Shown one piece after another: positions 18,020 to 26,714 of a stretch of DNA of 64,000 bases. The translations under genes were made by a program, and so were the position numbers. The notes beneath the pieces were generated by a model that ran no database searches, was not told where the DNA came from, and was given only the letters and a program-made list of their open reading frames with translations. This DNA comes from Alcanivorax borkumensis SK2. Its GTDB lineage: Bacteria > Pseudomonadota > Gammaproteobacteria > Pseudomonadales > Alcanivoracaceae. Location of the stretch: the NCBI RefSeq assembly GCF_000009365.1, contig NC_008260.1:1585501-1649500 (forward strand), read 5' to 3'. Numbering within the stretch: the first letter of the stretch is position 1; each line of letters begins with the position of its first letter.

Positions 18020-19582
18020 CTAAAGCCGTGCTGGGTAACCGGTAATACGCCGAATAGAGCGATATAACGGCGCCAGCCGGGGATAAAGCTTCAGGTACAC
18101 GCCACGGTAAAGGTCGTCGTAATGGTGCGCGATTGCTGCATCAGGCAAAAAGGTATCACCGGGACGGGTCATCGCGGCCACCGCCGAGGGATAATCCGGA
18201 TGCAGGCCCAGAGCCACCGCCGCACTGATGGCCGCCCCCAGCCCGGAGGTTTCCGTGGTGTGAGGTCGAATCGCCGGTAAATTAAAGATGTTTGCAGTGA
18301 TCTGCATGATTGCATCGCTTTGCGAACCTCCCCCAGAAACACGCAGGGAGGTCACCGCAATGCGGTTGCGCTTCTCCAGTCGATCTTTGCCCTCGCGCAG
18401 CGCATAGGCAATACCTTCAATAATTGCGCGGTACAAGTGGGCACGGGTATGCACATCGCCAAACCCTATAATCGCTCCTTTCGCTTCCGGGCCAGGAATC
18501 CGCACACCAGGGTTCCAAAATGGTTGCAGCATCAAGCCCATGGCACCCGGTGACGTTTGTTCCAACAAGGCTTCAAAAAGCGTTTCAGCAGCCACGCCAA
18601 GCGTTTCAGCCTGTTGTACTTCCTGTTGCCCAAACTCTCGCTTGAACCAGTTCACCATCCAGTAGCCGCGCTGAACAATGATCTCGGAATTATAGCGATC
18701 AGGCACAGCCGCCCCGTAGGCCGGGACAAAAGTAATAGGCTCCACATAGCGCTCATTACACGTATTGAAGGTCGCTGTGGTGCCGTAGCTGAGGTTGCCG
18801 ATTTCCGGTGTAAACGCCCCGGCACCAAGCACTTCGCAGGCCTTGTCTGCGCCGCAAGCAATCAATGGCAAGCCTTCGGGGATGCCGGTGGCTTGGCAGG
18901 CTTGCTCTGTGATGGTTCCCAGCGTTTTGCCAGGCTCGACCAGTTCGGGGAGCTGTTCGCGGTGTACCCGCAACGCCTTCCACTTAAGGTCATGGGGCGG
19001 CGCCCAACAGCGCCCTTTGTAATCAAAGGGAATGTAGCCGACTTGGGACGCGGTGCAATCGCGCAATTGCCCGGTAAGCCGGTAATTCAAATAGCCGGAA
19101 AGCAGTAAAAAGTGTCGGGTTTGCTGCCAAATTGCCGGCTCATCCACGGCCAGCCAATTGAATTCGGCTTTGGCCTGGAACTGCCGGAGTGTTTCACTCT
19201 GGCCCATCATCGTTACTGGCGCAGCCAGCCACCAGGGTAGCCGAGGAATGGAATCTGTTCGGCGTTGATCCAGCCATATAATCGCCGGGCGCAGCGGCTG
19301 CTTATTATCATCAAGGCACACCACCGAGGCCCGCTGGGTGGTCAACGCCACCGCTATAACACGGTGTTTCAGTGGCTCGTGCTGTTGCCATAAACCCTGA
19401 CACGCCAGCCCAAGCTGCTCCCAAAAATAATCGGCGTGCTGTTCTGCTTGGCCAGGTTTATCAGAAAAGTAGGGTTCAATATGCTGCTGATAGCGGGCAA
19501 CCAGTTCACCTTTACGGTTAAACAACATGGCCCGGGCACTCTGTGTACCCTGATCCAGTGCCAATACCAGCGGGTCGTCCAT
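18020..19582 (-). CDS. FGGY-family carbohydrate kinase (glycerol-kinase-like)
   Basis: A 520-residue kinase with the FGGY actin-like fold. The N-terminal phosphate motif is LALDQGTQSARAMLF (7-21), the middle motif is AIIWLDQRR, and the C-terminal FGGY signature region includes RVSGGGSQSDAIMQI and ETSGLGAAISAAVALG. It differs from GlpK in the catalytic loop region, so the sugar or polyol is uncertain; glycerol, dihydroxyacetone or an alkylglycerol are candidates. The ATG overlaps the stop of the preceding GlpD-like gene by one base (TAATG), strong evidence of an operon and coupled translation. It is the last of four lipid-type genes read leftward. Confidence 0.84.
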   Translation of the reverse strand: MDDPLVLALDQGTQSARAMLFNRKGELVARYQQHIEPYFSDKPGQAEQHADYFWEQLGLACQGLWQQHEPLKHRVIAVALTTQRASVVCLDDNKQPLRPAIIWLDQRRTDSIPRLPWWLAAPVTMMGQSETLRQFQAKAEFNWLAVDEPAIWQQTRHFLLLSGYLNYRLTGQLRDCTASQVGYIPFDYKGRCWAPPHDLKWKALRVHREQLPELVEPGKTLGTITEQACQATGIPEGLPLIACGADKACEVLGAGAFTPEIGNLSYGTTATFNTCNERYVEPITFVPAYGAAVPDRYNSEIIVQRGYWMVNWFKREFGQQEVQQAETLGVAAETLFEALLEQTSPGAMGLMLQPFWNPGVRIPGPEAKGAIIGFGDVHTRAHLYRAIIEGIAYALREGKDRLEKRNRIAVTSLRVSGGGSQSDAIMQITANIFNLPAIRPHTTETSGLGAAISAAVALGLHPDYPSAVAAMTRPGDTFLPDAAIAHHYDDLYRGVYLKLYPRLAPLYRSIRRITGYPARL

Positions 19583-21141
19583 TACCTTGCCTGCTGCCCA
19601 GGAGCGCCATCAGCCTCAACGGCCTCTGTGGCATCGCCCTTACTGGCTGGGGCGGGTACGCTATAGAATCGTTGATGGATACCCTTATAGCGAACAAGCT
19701 CCTTATCCCACTGCGCATCATCCCAGCCCAGGGTTTGCTGGATTTGCGGGCGTAACCCGTTCAGCGCGGCTATACCTGCTGTAGGCTTTATCAGCCCTAA
19801 TCTCGTGCGGCGCAGCATTAGGTCGTCTAGGTGCACAACGGATTCATGGTCCAAAACCCACTGGATAAATGCCGGGTCCGACTGATCTGCATGCAAGAAG
19901 GCCTCCACCGCGTGGGGCGCATTTTCCAGTGGATCAAAGCTTGAGACTTTGCTTTTCTGGCTGCGGCGATGTTCGCTATCATCGATTAATCCGGTAGCCA
20001 ACAAGGCATCCAGTGCAATCAAACGGAACGTCGTCAGCTTGCCGCCACTCACCGTGACAATGCCGTTGTCGCCCCAAACCGCATGGTCCCTGCGCTCTTT
20101 GGACGGATCTACACCTTTACCAGAGGCAATCACCGGGCGTACCCCGGCAATGGTGGAATAGATATTCTCGCGGGTCACATTGCAGCCTGGAAACTGGGTA
20201 TTAATGAGTTTGAGAAGATATACCACCTCGCGGTCACTGGCTGCCGCCTCAATATCCATGTCCTCAGGATGATCCAGATCCGTCGTGCCCACACAAGTGA
20301 CGCCTTCCCAAGGGAATACGAACACCGGCCGGCCGTCATCGGGATGCATCACTGTAAGGCAGTCGTTCACCGACAATACGGCGGGGTCGATAAACAGGTG
20401 GCTGCCGCGTAATGGCCGCACCCGAGCCTCAGCACCAGAAAAACGATCGGCCCAGGCCCCCGTAGCGCTCACCACTGCCGATGCATTTAGGGTTACCCGT
20501 TCGCCACTAACACGGTCTTCCACGGCAACGGCAAAGCCTTGCTCTTTCCGCTCGGCTTGAACAACGCGAGCGTAATTGTGTGCCAATCCGCCATGCCGGG
20601 CGCCTTCCAACAAAGTACGCATCACTAAACGACAATCATCGGTCAGGGCATCGGTGTAACACATGGCACCGGTGAGATCTTGATTCCGCAAAGCGGGTAC
20701 TCGTTCCAGTAGCTGCTTGCGGTTCAGGTAACGATGATCGCGAATACCTGCCAGAAAATCATATAGCCACAGCACCATCTTCATGGGCCAACGCCCGGGG
20801 AAGACCCCTTTGCGTAACGGGAACAGGTAGATGGCCCGCTCTACCAGGCCCGGCAGCTCATTCAGCAGCCGTTCGCGCTCAAGCAGTGAATGCCGCGTCA
20901 GGGTGATGTCACCCTGGGCAATGTAGCGCAGACCACCGTGCACCATCTTCGAAGAACGGCTGGAGGTGCCCCAAGAAAAATCAGTCTGCTCCAATAACAG
21001 CACGCGGTGGCCGCGTCGGGCCGCTTCCAGCATGACGCCCGCGCCAGTAATGCCGCCTCCAATGACGATCAGGTCCCAGTGTGGGGCTTGTGGCGCTGTC
21101 GGTGTGGCTAATTCTGTCAGCGTGCGGCGCTGGCCGAGCAT
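19582..21141 (-). CDS. GlpD-like FAD glycerol-3-phosphate dehydrogenase/oxidase
   Basis: A 519-residue flavoprotein of the DAO fold. The FAD motif is LIVIGGGITGAGVMLEAARRG (24-45), with the family signature SSKMVHGGLRYIAQGD near 62-77, and RPLRGSHLFID and GVRPVIASGKG later. It should oxidise sn-glycerol 3-phosphate to DHAP and feed electrons to quinone, probably as a peripheral membrane protein. It lies between the AGPS-like and kinase genes with 21-bp and 1-bp spacing and no glycerol transporter or glpR is nearby, so this may not be the main catabolic GlpD. A good SD (AGGGG) precedes the ATG at 21141. Confidence 0.87.
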   Translation of the reverse strand: MLGQRRTLTELATPTAPQAPHWDLIVIGGGITGAGVMLEAARRGHRVLLLEQTDFSWGTSSRSSKMVHGGLRYIAQGDITLTRHSLLERERLLNELPGLVERAIYLFPLRKGVFPGRWPMKMVLWLYDFLAGIRDHRYLNRKQLLERVPALRNQDLTGAMCYTDALTDDCRLVMRTLLEGARHGGLAHNYARVVQAERKEQGFAVAVEDRVSGERVTLNASAVVSATGAWADRFSGAEARVRPLRGSHLFIDPAVLSVNDCLTVMHPDDGRPVFVFPWEGVTCVGTTDLDHPEDMDIEAAASDREVVYLLKLINTQFPGCNVTRENIYSTIAGVRPVIASGKGVDPSKERRDHAVWGDNGIVTVSGGKLTTFRLIALDALLATGLIDDSEHRRSQKSKVSSFDPLENAPHAVEAFLHADQSDPAFIQWVLDHESVVHLDDLMLRRTRLGLIKPTAGIAALNGLRPQIQQTLGWDDAQWDKELVRYKGIHQRFYSVPAPASKGDATEAVEADGAPGQQAR

Positions 21142-21162
21142 AAGATTACCCCTGTGTAGCCG

Positions 21163-22773
21163 TTATCGAATCGTGCGCGGAGCGTTCTCGATCAGGCAAC
21201 CTGGATTAAGACGGTGCTGAGGGTCGAAGTGATTCACCAGCCGATCCAATACCGCCATGCCCAGCTCGCCTTTCTCGTGGTGTAGCCAGCGAGCATGATC
21301 CCGCCCCACGCCATGCTGATGGCTGATGGTGCCGCCGCTCGCCACAATGGCATTACTGGCAGCTTCTTTGAGCACACGCCAGCGAGCCAAGGTTTTTTCA
21401 TAACTGTCGGAACAGCGGAAAACATAGGTGGTGTAGATACTTGAACCCTGCGAGTACAGATGTGACAGGTGGGTAAACACGTGCACCTGCTCGCCATCAC
21501 CGGCGTTATCACGCACCGCCTTCTCCATGGTCTCCACCGCAGAGGTGACCCGATTCCAGTCCACCGCCGTTTCAAACGTATCCACCACGTACCCGTGCTC
21601 CCACAAGCCGTGACGCAAATACGGGGAACGGAAACGGGACTCTTCCCACTTTTTACCCAGCAACCTACCCACCATCACGCCACCGGCTTGGCGAATGTGT
21701 TTGCGTGTTTGGCTCAGCACATAACGTGCCTGGGATTTATCGCCCGTCACCCCGAAGGTGATCATGCATTTACTGTCGCCACAACCGCGTACGCCAAGAT
21801 ACCTATGCAAAATACCGACCAGTTTTTCGTGGCCAGCGAGCATCAGGTGGGTGCGCGTTTCCTCAGCATTGGACAGGCGCAACATCGACAGAGGAATTTT
21901 CGCCTGAATCATCTTGCGCACCAGCTCTTTGCCAGTCTCCCAATCAGGGGCAAACGCAACCTGAAAACTTTCCGTTTCTGGCAACGGTGTTACTCGCACT
22001 TTGACCTCAGTAATTACCCCCATTCGCCCTTCCGAGCCGAGGATAATTTCGCGCAAATCCGGCCCTGCTGAGGAAGCAGGCATGGTTGGAATGATCAGGG
22101 TACCCTTTGGGGTTTCCACTCTGCCGCCTGCGAACATCTGCTCGATACGGCCGTAGCGCATGGACTGTTGGCCGCTGGATCGACTGGCAACCCAACCGCC
22201 AATGGTGGAGAGCTCCCAGGATTGGGGGAAATGCCCCAGCATGTATCCTCTTTCACGAAGTTGCTGTTCCACCATTGGCCCCGGCGTTCCGGCGCCGAAG
22301 GTAGCAATTTGGCTTTCGGTATCCAAATCCATGAGCTGATCCATGCCTGCTAGGCTTAGGGTCAAAACCGGCGCATCACTTTCAGGGGGATTAATGTGGC
22401 CAGCAACGGAGGTGCCGCCGCCATAGGGAATTACGGTAATTCCCTGCTCCAGAGCCCAGTCCAGTAGTTCACGTACAGCCCCACTGCTAGCAGGGGTAGC
22501 CACCCCATCAGGAAAACGCTCAAACTCACCGGAGCGCATGGCTAGCCAATCGGGCAGGCTTTGCCCTCGCGCATGACGAAGCCGGGTTTCCGGCCGAGTG
22601 TCTACACTAGGATGCTCAGGTAAACGGGAGGCAGGCACCTTCGCGACAACCGCCGTCATCTCCGCATCGGGTAACGGTTCTGCACGCCCCAGCCGTTGTT
22701 GGACAAACGCCAGCCCAGACGGTTTTAACGGATAGTGGTTATTGCTGTCACCCCAGCCATTCCAGCGTCGCAT
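21163..22773 (-). CDS. Alkyl-DHAP-synthase-like FAD-binding oxidase
   Basis: A 536-residue VAO-type flavoprotein. FAD contacts are visible as PYGGGTSVAGHINP (about 116) and the HFPQSWELSTIGGW segment (181-194). The C-terminal half has the AGPS-like stretch RSPYLRHGLWEHGYVVDTFE, SHLYSQGSSIYTTYVFR and TISHQHGVGRDH (482-493). AGPS swaps the acyl chain of acyl-DHAP for a fatty alcohol, making the ether bond. Here the histidine triplet of animal AGPS reads H-Q-H. I chose the ATG at 22773 because GGAG lies 7 bp upstream; an in-frame ATG is at 22794. D-lactate or glycolate oxidase is less likely. Confidence 0.75.
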   Translation of the reverse strand: MRRWNGWGDSNNHYPLKPSGLAFVQQRLGRAEPLPDAEMTAVVAKVPASRLPEHPSVDTRPETRLRHARGQSLPDWLAMRSGEFERFPDGVATPASSGAVRELLDWALEQGITVIPYGGGTSVAGHINPPESDAPVLTLSLAGMDQLMDLDTESQIATFGAGTPGPMVEQQLRERGYMLGHFPQSWELSTIGGWVASRSSGQQSMRYGRIEQMFAGGRVETPKGTLIIPTMPASSAGPDLREIILGSEGRMGVITEVKVRVTPLPETESFQVAFAPDWETGKELVRKMIQAKIPLSMLRLSNAEETRTHLMLAGHEKLVGILHRYLGVRGCGDSKCMITFGVTGDKSQARYVLSQTRKHIRQAGGVMVGRLLGKKWEESRFRSPYLRHGLWEHGYVVDTFETAVDWNRVTSAVETMEKAVRDNAGDGEQVHVFTHLSHLYSQGSSIYTTYVFRCSDSYEKTLARWRVLKEAASNAIVASGGTISHQHGVGRDHARWLHHEKGELGMAVLDRLVNHFDPQHRLNPGCLIENAPRTIR

Positions 22774-22903
22774 GCATGCACTCCTTATTTTCATTCAATA
22801 GTAGCCCTGACACGCTTCGCTTTCACTGGCGTAGCAGGACATTGAATGGACTATTTATGACAAAGAAGTGACTTGCGTATAGTAAGGAAGGGGAATAATA
22901 GCT

Positions 22904-23728
22904 TCAGGGCTTTAGCAACCAACGGCGCCAGCCTTGTTGGCGAGCCTCAGAGCGTTCCTGATTCAGTGAGAGCAGCATGGATTCAATGGATTCAGCCACA
23001 ATTTCCCGCACTGCCCAGCGGGCGTCAGCGTCACCCTGCTTGCCAGCCCAGGGCGCGGTGGAAATCGGTGCACCGAGCTGGAACCAGAGCGGCTCCGGCC
23101 GCGGCACCAGAGTGGGGCCCACGCCACGGCTTAATGGCATAAACATATCACCACCACGCAGTAACTTGTCCACGCGGGGCGATTTCAGCAGGGTGCGACC
23201 AAGCCTTGATTGCTGGAAGTCACTGCCATCGACTAAAACACGATAGGCTTGATCACAACCCGCCGAGGCAAACGGGATAATGTCGTAGCCGTGCTCAATC
23301 GCCAAACGGGCAAAACCGGTCCGATTCTTCCATACTAGCTTGTGTACTTCATCCTTACGCATGGCCACTTCCCGTGCCCCACCGGGGAATACCAGCACGG
23401 GCTGCCCGGACTGCATTAGCGCGGTACAATTGTCTGGGTTGCCTTCCACCGCCCCCCAACGTTTAACCAATGCCCCCCAACCTGGCACCCGAAAATGCAG
23501 ACGATCCCCCAGCGCCCGGGGAAACACCCCCGTTTCCCGATACAGCTCGAGCAAAAAAAGCGGCGAATCGATCAGCCCATACAGGCCATGATTACCCACA
23601 AACAACGCTGGCCGCTGTAAGCTCACATGCTCAGCCCCAAATAACCGAGGCGCGAAATAACGCCGTGGCAGGGCAAGTAACCGGTCCATTGTTGCCAGTG
23701 ACGGCGGAGAAAAACTCTTAATACTCAA
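22904..23728 (-). CDS. Lysophospholipid/DGAT2-like acyltransferase
   Basis: A 274-residue acyltransferase. Motif I is VGNHGLYGLIDSPL (43-56): the catalytic His47 is followed by Asp54, so the spacing is HX6D, not the usual HX4D. A FPGGAREV motif (about 114-121) is typical of the TMEM68/DGAT2-related branch that acylates diacylglycerol or similar alcohols. No obvious signal peptide; the N-terminus may bind membrane. It is upstream of the AGPS-like gene in the same direction with 130 bp between, so it may be the first gene of the same unit or have its own transcript. Confidence 0.78.
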   Translation of the reverse strand: MSIKSFSPPSLATMDRLLALPRRYFAPRLFGAEHVSLQRPALFVGNHGLYGLIDSPLFLLELYRETGVFPRALGDRLHFRVPGWGALVKRWGAVEGNPDNCTALMQSGQPVLVFPGGAREVAMRKDEVHKLVWKNRTGFARLAIEHGYDIIPFASAGCDQAYRVLVDGSDFQQSRLGRTLLKSPRVDKLLRGGDMFMPLSRGVGPTLVPRPEPLWFQLGAPISTAPWAGKQGDADARWAVREIVAESIESMLLSLNQERSEARQQGWRRWLLKP

Positions 23729-23874
23729 ACGATGTCCTGTACTGTAATAGTGTGGTCAAATTTAAGGCGCTAATGACGCCAGTCACTTTACCAGCTTTTA
23801 CACTACCGCTATGGTTCATTCAGCCCTAAAGCAGTAAAAAAAACCAATATGTTATCGAATCTCAAGGAGCTTTC

Positions 23875-24540
23875 ATGAAACGATTTGCCGGGTCTATTGC
23901 GCTGGCCAGTGCCATTGCCGTTACGGGGTGCAGCACGATTAACCCTTACACAGGAGAAAAACAAACCTCGAAGGCAACCTCTGGTGCGGCCATTGGTGCG
24001 GTAGCGGGCGCCCTGATCGGTATCGCCACTTCCGATAGCGCCAAGGAACGCAAAGAGCGCGCCCTCGCAGGTGCTGGCATCGGCGCAGTCACCGGCGGCG
24101 GCGTGGGTTACTACATGGATGTCCAGGAAGCCAAACTGCGCCAGAAGCTCGAAGGGGCCGGGGTATCCGTTACCCGTGATGGCGAAAATATTATCCTGAA
24201 CATGCCGGGCAACCTGACCTTCGCTACCGACAGCACCGACGTGAAGCCTTCTTTCGATCCGGTGCTGGAGGCTGTGGCGGAAGTCCTCAAAGAGTACAAA
24301 TCGACCATGATCCAAGTGGCCGGGCACACCGACAGTACCGGTGGCGACCGCTACAACCTACTGCTTTCCCAACAACGAGCTCAGGCGGTCTCTAACAAGC
24401 TCTCCGCCTTCGGAGTGGAGCAGGTTCGCCTGGACCCAGTTGGCTTCGGTGAAACCCAACCGATTGCCAGTAACAGCAGCGCTAGTGGTCGAGAGCAAAA
24501 CCGTCGCGTTGAACTCACATTGCTGCCTTACACCAAGTAA
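23875..24540 (+). CDS. OmpA-family lipoprotein with glycine zipper
   Basis: A 221-residue outer-membrane lipoprotein. The signal peptide ends in the lipobox VTGC (lipidated Cys19). Residues 38-85 hold a glycine-zipper/alanine-rich hydrophobic segment (AAIGAVAGALIG, GAGIGAVTGGGVG). The C-terminal OmpA domain (about 100-220) carries the peptidoglycan motif with DSTDVKPSFD, VAGHTDSTGGDRYN and the NRRVEL end. This is the YiaD-like layout: anchor in the outer membrane, binding to peptidoglycan. It is a single gene, with a strong hairpin after the stop. Confidence 0.9.
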   Translation: MKRFAGSIALASAIAVTGCSTINPYTGEKQTSKATSGAAIGAVAGALIGIATSDSAKERKERALAGAGIGAVTGGGVGYYMDVQEAKLRQKLEGAGVSVTRDGENIILNMPGNLTFATDSTDVKPSFDPVLEAVAEVLKEYKSTMIQVAGHTDSTGGDRYNLLLSQQRAQAVSNKLSAFGVEQVRLDPVGFGETQPIASNSSASGREQNRRVELTLLPYTK

Positions 24541-24553
24541 TATCAGCAGGCTG

Positions 24554-24581
24554 ATGGCGGTGGGTTCGCACCCACCGCCAT
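24554..24581 (+). terminator. Hairpin after the OmpA lipoprotein gene
   Basis: A perfect 11-bp stem (24554-24564 with 24571-24581), six-base loop, 13 bp after the stop. The following tract (TGCACTTACTC) is only moderately T-rich. Confidence 0.7.
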
Positions 24582-24641
24582 TGCACTTACTCACATCTTT
24601 ACTCGCCCCTTTCCTCCTCTACCTCTGCATCGTTTTACCAA

Positions 24642-24647
24642 TATAAT
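24642..24647 (+). promoter_or_regulatory. Perfect -10 box upstream of ada
   Basis: A consensus TATAAT sits about 85-90 bp before the ada start. No good -35 hexamer lies at 16-18 bp (the bases there read ctacct). That fits a promoter needing activator help, as Ada-controlled promoters do, but no clear Ada box (AAAGCGCA) was found. Confidence 0.45.
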
Positions 24648-24731
24648 CGCAACTTTTTGGATGCTCACTCACCCTGGTTTCCGCGATGCTCCCAGTCAGT
24701 CTCATTTCCCTTCATACTGCGGGTAGCACAT

Positions 24732-25820
24732 ATGGAAACAGGTCTGAATACAACCATGAGCACCGAGCAACAACGGCGACAAGCCATCAAAGACCACTCC
24801 CCCTTGCCGGGAGATAACTTTGTTTATGGTGTGCTGACGACGGGAATTTTCTGCTTGCCTATCTGTCCATCGCGACGTCCTCGCGATGAAAATGTTCGTC
24901 TCTTCGACACCCCCGTACAGGCTATTCAGAATGGCTACCGACCCTGTCGGCGCTGCCATCCACTTGGAGATATCGCCGCACCATCAACAGCCACAGTGAT
25001 TGCGCTATGTCGATTGATTGAAGCGGCCGAACGAAAACCCACGCTCACGGAGTTATCGGCGCAATCGGGCTGGAGCGCTCATCATCTGCAACGCCAATTC
25101 AAAGCGGTTGCCGGCATTTCACCGCACCAGTACGGTGTCGCCATTCGCCGCCGGCGAGCGCAACAGCAGCTCCGCTATAAACAGTCATTGACCCTCTCGG
25201 CTCACTTGGCCGGATTTGACTCGACTAGCCACCTACATGCCGTCGCTGGCAACACCCTTGGCATGAAACCAGGCCAATATCGACAAGCAGGTAAAGATAT
25301 GGCACTTCGATTTGCCATCGCCGAAAGCTCACTCGGCTCTGTGCTGGTGGCAGAAAGCGAGCGTGGCATCTGTGCCGTCACCATAGGGGATGATCCCAGC
25401 GTGTTACTGCAGGATTTCGAACAGGAATTCAGTGGCGCCACCCTGCTGCCGGGTAATAGTGAGTTTGATCAGCGCGTTGCCATGGTCATTACCCTAATCG
25501 ACGACCCGCATCAGATTACTCAAGCACCTCGTGATCTGCTGCCTTTGGATATTCGAGGGACCGCCTTCCAGCAACAAGTCTGGGCGGCACTACAGACGAT
25601 TCCCACAGGCCAGACCCTGTCTTATCAGGCACTGGCAGTAAAGCTTGGCAAGCCTACAGCCGCCCGAGCTGTTGCCCAGGCCTGCGCCAGTAACCGGCTG
25701 GCTGTTTTGGTTCCTTGTCATCGTATTGTGCGCACTGATGGCGGGCTGTCTGGCTACCGCTGGGGTGTTGGCCGCAAAGCCGCTTTACTCGACCGCGAAC
25801 GGGAGCCCAGCGACAAATGA
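24732..25820 (+). CDS. ada: Ada: alkylation sensor, activator and O6-methylguanine methyltransferase
   Basis: A bifunctional protein of about 362 residues. The N-terminal zinc domain has the four cysteines C-X3-C-X26-C-X2-C in TTGIFCLPIC and YRPCRRC, with spacing identical to E. coli Ada, whose first Cys takes methyl from phosphotriesters. An AraC-type helix-turn-helix follows (LTELSAQSGWSAHHLQRQFK). The C-terminal methyltransferase has the active-site PCHRIV motif and a Tyr/Arg-rich end. ATG at 24732 is chosen; ATG at 24756 is also possible, and neither SD is good. The next gene, alkA, overlaps by 4 bp (ATGA), making an ada-alkA adaptive response operon. Confidence 0.93.
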   Translation: METGLNTTMSTEQQRRQAIKDHSPLPGDNFVYGVLTTGIFCLPICPSRRPRDENVRLFDTPVQAIQNGYRPCRRCHPLGDIAAPSTATVIALCRLIEAAERKPTLTELSAQSGWSAHHLQRQFKAVAGISPHQYGVAIRRRRAQQQLRYKQSLTLSAHLAGFDSTSHLHAVAGNTLGMKPGQYRQAGKDMALRFAIAESSLGSVLVAESERGICAVTIGDDPSVLLQDFEQEFSGATLLPGNSEFDQRVAMVITLIDDPHQITQAPRDLLPLDIRGTAFQQQVWAALQTIPTGQTLSYQALAVKLGKPTAARAVAQACASNRLAVLVPCHRIVRTDGGLSGYRWGVGRKAALLDREREPSDK

Positions 25821-26692
25821 CAACGGTAAAGCTGCCACTACCCGCCCACTTTAGCGTTTCCGACTTTCTTCATTTTCATGGTCGAGACAGTCATGCCGTT
25901 TCCGAACGGGTAGATGCCCTTACGCTGCACAAAGCCATTATCTTTAACCTCCGGCCCTGTATCCTGAAAATGGACTTCAACCAAGTCGGGCACGTGATTA
26001 CTAACGCCACAGACACCACCGCCCCGGCCTTGACCCGCCAAGCCAGCGCCATGCTGGGCCTGAATCAACCTGTGGAGGTATTCGAAACGGCGATAGGCAC
26101 AAAGCCCCCTTTGAATACTTTGGTGCAACGACAAAGAGGGCTGCGGGTGCCGCAATCGGCAACGCCGTTCGAGGCGCTTACCTGGGCCATTATTGGCCAA
26201 CAGATTAGCGTGAGTGCGGCCACCGCTATTCGCCGCCGTTTTATCCAGCTGGCGAGCCCGGTTCGACACGATGGCCTTCACTGCTACCCGGATGCCGCCA
26301 CAGTCTGCTTGCTGACGCCAGACGCTCTTCGCAGCGTGGGATTTTCCGCCACCAAAGCTGACACTTTACTGGCCGTGTCCCGGCTCTGTCGCGACCAGCA
26401 ACTTTTGCCAGAAACATTGCATCTCGACGCTTACGCGGAGCAACTGGAGCGCAACCTGCTTGAGATTCGTGGCCTGGGACCCTGGAGCGTGAATTACACC
26501 CTGCTAAGAGGCTACGGTTTTCTGGACGGAAGCCTGCATGCCGACGTGGCGGTACAAAAGGCGCTACAAATGTTGCTTGGGCAACCGGAACGTCCCACGG
26601 CCAGAGTAACCCGGGATTGGTTGGCAGACTTCACGCCCTGGCGGGCACTGGTGGCCGCACACCTGTGGCAATCCTTATCGACACAAGCGTGA
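25817..26692 (+). CDS. alkA: AlkA, 3-methyladenine DNA glycosylase II
   Basis: A 291-residue HhH-GPD glycosylase. An N-terminal TBP-like domain is followed by the helical core: LTWAIIGQQISV (121-132), the hairpin LLEIRGLGPWSVNYTLL (214-230) and HADVAVQKAL, where Asp243 occupies the place of catalytic Asp238 in E. coli AlkA. It removes 3-methyladenine and other alkylated bases. It starts in the last codons of ada (ATGA overlap) and is presumably induced with it by methylation damage. It ends 22 bp before the convergent MFS gene. Confidence 0.92.
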   Translation: MTTVKLPLPAHFSVSDFLHFHGRDSHAVSERVDALTLHKAIIFNLRPCILKMDFNQVGHVITNATDTTAPALTRQASAMLGLNQPVEVFETAIGTKPPLNTLVQRQRGLRVPQSATPFEALTWAIIGQQISVSAATAIRRRFIQLASPVRHDGLHCYPDAATVCLLTPDALRSVGFSATKADTLLAVSRLCRDQQLLPETLHLDAYAEQLERNLLEIRGLGPWSVNYTLLRGYGFLDGSLHADVAVQKALQMLLGQPERPTARVTRDWLADFTPWRALVAAHLWQSLSTQA

Positions 26693-26714
26693 AGGCACTT
26701 TCTAGTGTCCCGGA

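Noticed and set aside
21163..22773. D-lactate or glycolate oxidase assignment for the flavoprotein
   Set aside because: The SHLYSQGSS and RSPYLRHGLWEHGY segments and HQHGVG fit the AGPS branch better.
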